NCBI GenBank assembly: GCA_934555855.1
Contig: CAKTFL010000128.1
Coordinates: 1 to 6,667 of the forward strand
Length of the DNA: 6,667 nucleotides
Reading direction: 5' to 3'
Origin: an uncultured Sphingomonas sp.
Lineage (GTDB): Bacteria; Pseudomonadota; Alphaproteobacteria; Sphingomonadales; Sphingomonadaceae
Shown: piece by piece, positions 6,501 to 6,667 of the stretch
How positions within the stretch are numbered: the stretch's first letter is position 1
Layout: every line of letters begins with the position of its first letter
Notes under the pieces: generated by a model
What the model was told of the DNA's origin: nothing
Database searches by the model: none
Seen by the model: only the letters and a program-made list of their open reading frames with translations
Translations under genes and position numbers: made by a program

Positions 6501-6667
6501 GACCGGCGACGCCTCGTTCCGTGCGCCCATGAGCGTTACCGTGATCGGCGGGCTGATCCTGTCGACCATGCTGACGCTGCTGATCGTGCCGGCGCTGTTC
6601 AGCCTGGCCCTGGGGCTGGAGCAGACGATCGGGCGCAAGCTCGGTCATCGCCTGCTCACCTACCGAC
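3559..6667 (+). CDS. RND efflux transporter permease (AcrB/MdtB-like), 3' end missing
   Basis: This inner-membrane proton antiporter would export substrates through the adaptor and a TolC-type channel. 1036 residues are present without a stop; relatives are usually 1020-1060, so only the tail is missing. TM1 is at about 10-32. The first periplasmic loop has the PDIDFP and LNGIDEIRSTVKEGNS motifs. TM2-TM6 lie at about 336-486 and TM7 at 542-563; the second loop follows, then TM8-TM12 at about 858-1015. The proton-relay residues of AcrB (D407, D408, K940) correspond to D402 and D403 in GVLVDDA, and K929 in GIVAKNS, so it should be active. The motifs suit the hydrophobe/amphiphile (HAE) branch rather than heavy-metal pumps, but substrate cannot be read from sequence. 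About 20 residues between TM6 and TM7 (TVDLSRMRAAKARGGAG) seem longer than in AcrB. The start ATG is 3 bases after the adaptor stop, with a weak ribosome site, so translational coupling is likely. Confidence 0.93.
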   Translation, partial: MSFRNISAWAIRNPVPPIVLFLALTLAGIVSFMRMDVNQQPDIDFPIAFISIGQPGAAPSELETQVTKRVEAAARALNGIDEIRSTVKEGNSQTVVQLQIGANIDRAVNDLRDAITQIRGNLPEGILEPQIGRVDTTDNDIANFSAVTSDMTVEQLSWYIDDTVTRELLTVPGLGGVSRNGGVSREISVTLDPVKLQALGITAPSVNQQLRAVNLNATGGKARIAGSEQAVRVLGNAADAFQLGQTLISIGNGRTVRLSDIADVRDAFAEQTSHAAVNGHQVISFDFKRSKGASDVTVFREAEKKLKALEERNPKVRFNLLSTSVTDTEEEYHGAIHAMIEGAVLAVVVVFLFLRDWRATAISALAIPLSAIPSFWFMELMGFSLNGMTLLALSLVAGVLVDDAIVEIENIVRHMRMGKSAYQASIDAADEIGVAVLATTMSIVAVFLPVSVMPGISGQFFKNFGLTVVAAVLMSLAVARLITPMIAAYFLKDTGHQHTPDGWVMRQYMKALHWTVDLSRMRAAKARGGAGRFYARLLDHRVWVMGIAFLALALTVLIFSTLPQQFQPENDSDRSSVSIDMPPGSTLEQTETVVKHVAAVLSAQKGMVTRVYQRAFIGNGRVTATLAEDRKMTSKEFERSLTPQLAAIPDARVAFQNFSGWGGPTRGLTLTLGGDDPLALQRAADAIVEQMSGIKALQAPRTEGGLQRPEVVIRPRLDLAADLGVTTSSLSNAIRVATIGDIDQNSARFSLSDRQIPIRVSFAQNARERLANIENLAVPTQNGGSVPLKVVADIGFGAGPTAIERISQQRQLTIGADLAPGVLRGDAMKRVDQLPAVKNLPVGVSRLSVGESKQQAELITNIVIAVAAGFFLLFAVLVLLYRRFLPPFVNLGSLFLAPLGACIALKIAGMPVSLPVYIGLLMLLGIVAKNSILLVDFALEEMSKGVRRMDAIVDAGHKRAQPIVMTTVAMVAGMIPTALALTGDASFRAPMSVTVIGGLILSTMLTLLIVPALFSLALGLEQTIGRKLGHRLLTYR
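4081..4112 (+). repeat. 14-bp in-frame direct repeat inside the permease gene
   Basis: GGCGGGGTCAGCCG occurs at 4081-4094 and 4099-4112, an offset of 18 bases or six codons. It encodes GGVSRN followed by GGVSR in the first periplasmic loop. Many related permeases have a similar GxGxVxxxGGVxREI pattern here, so the protein is probably of normal length and the identity is at the DNA level. Confidence 0.75.

Noticed and set aside
5311..6648. A 445-codon minus-strand open frame opposite the permease
   Set aside because: Same type of antisense shadow, rich in Gln, His and Arg with no recognisable motif.
1..6667. CRISPR arrays, tRNA or rRNA genes, insertion sequences, phage or toxin-antitoxin modules
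   Set aside because: No spaced repeats, tRNA-like folds, transposase motifs or target-site duplications were seen; gene content and composition look like uniform core chromosome.

Overview
The window looks like core chromosome of an alphaproteobacterium, most probably a sphingomonad. The evidence is high GC with strong G/C preference at third codon positions, a SciP-type DUF1153 cell-cycle regulator found essentially only in Alphaproteobacteria, and an EcfG-like stress promoter. Family assignments come from recognising motifs by eye; no database search was possible.

Layout. Positions 1-156 (minus) hold the N-terminus of the tRNA 2-thiouridylase MnmA, running off the left edge. A 118-base gap follows, with four TT-rich half-sites spaced exactly 11 bp apart and a separate 13-bp palindrome. 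Next come a small TTG-initiated gene of unknown function (275-517) and a 101-base leader with two inverted repeats. These are followed by sciP (619-918) and a GlsB/YeaQ/YmgE-type small membrane protein (1009-1266). The last has a good general-stress (EcfG-type) promoter match in front and a strong intrinsic terminator behind. On the minus strand, 1372-2106 encodes an exported SIMPL-domain (DUF541) protein. Divergent from it is a two-gene efflux operon: a membrane-anchored periplasmic adaptor (2350-3555) and, 3 bases later, an RND permease (3559 to beyond the right edge).

How the parts relate. The left half combines tRNA modification with cell-cycle control; the phased half-sites upstream of the small gene and sciP may be a binding array for CtrA or another OmpR-family regulator. 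The middle is a self-contained stress gene. The right half is two thirds of a tripartite RND efflux pump; its outer-membrane channel is not in the window. The SIMPL protein shares the divergent promoter region with the pump, but no functional link can be shown.

Nothing here is a clearly new biological system. The best leads are regulatory: the 11-bp phased array, the EcfG promoter, the palindromes around the small gene and the sciP leader, and the uncharacterised 80-residue gene. I see no tRNA, rRNA, CRISPR array, insertion sequence or phage gene.
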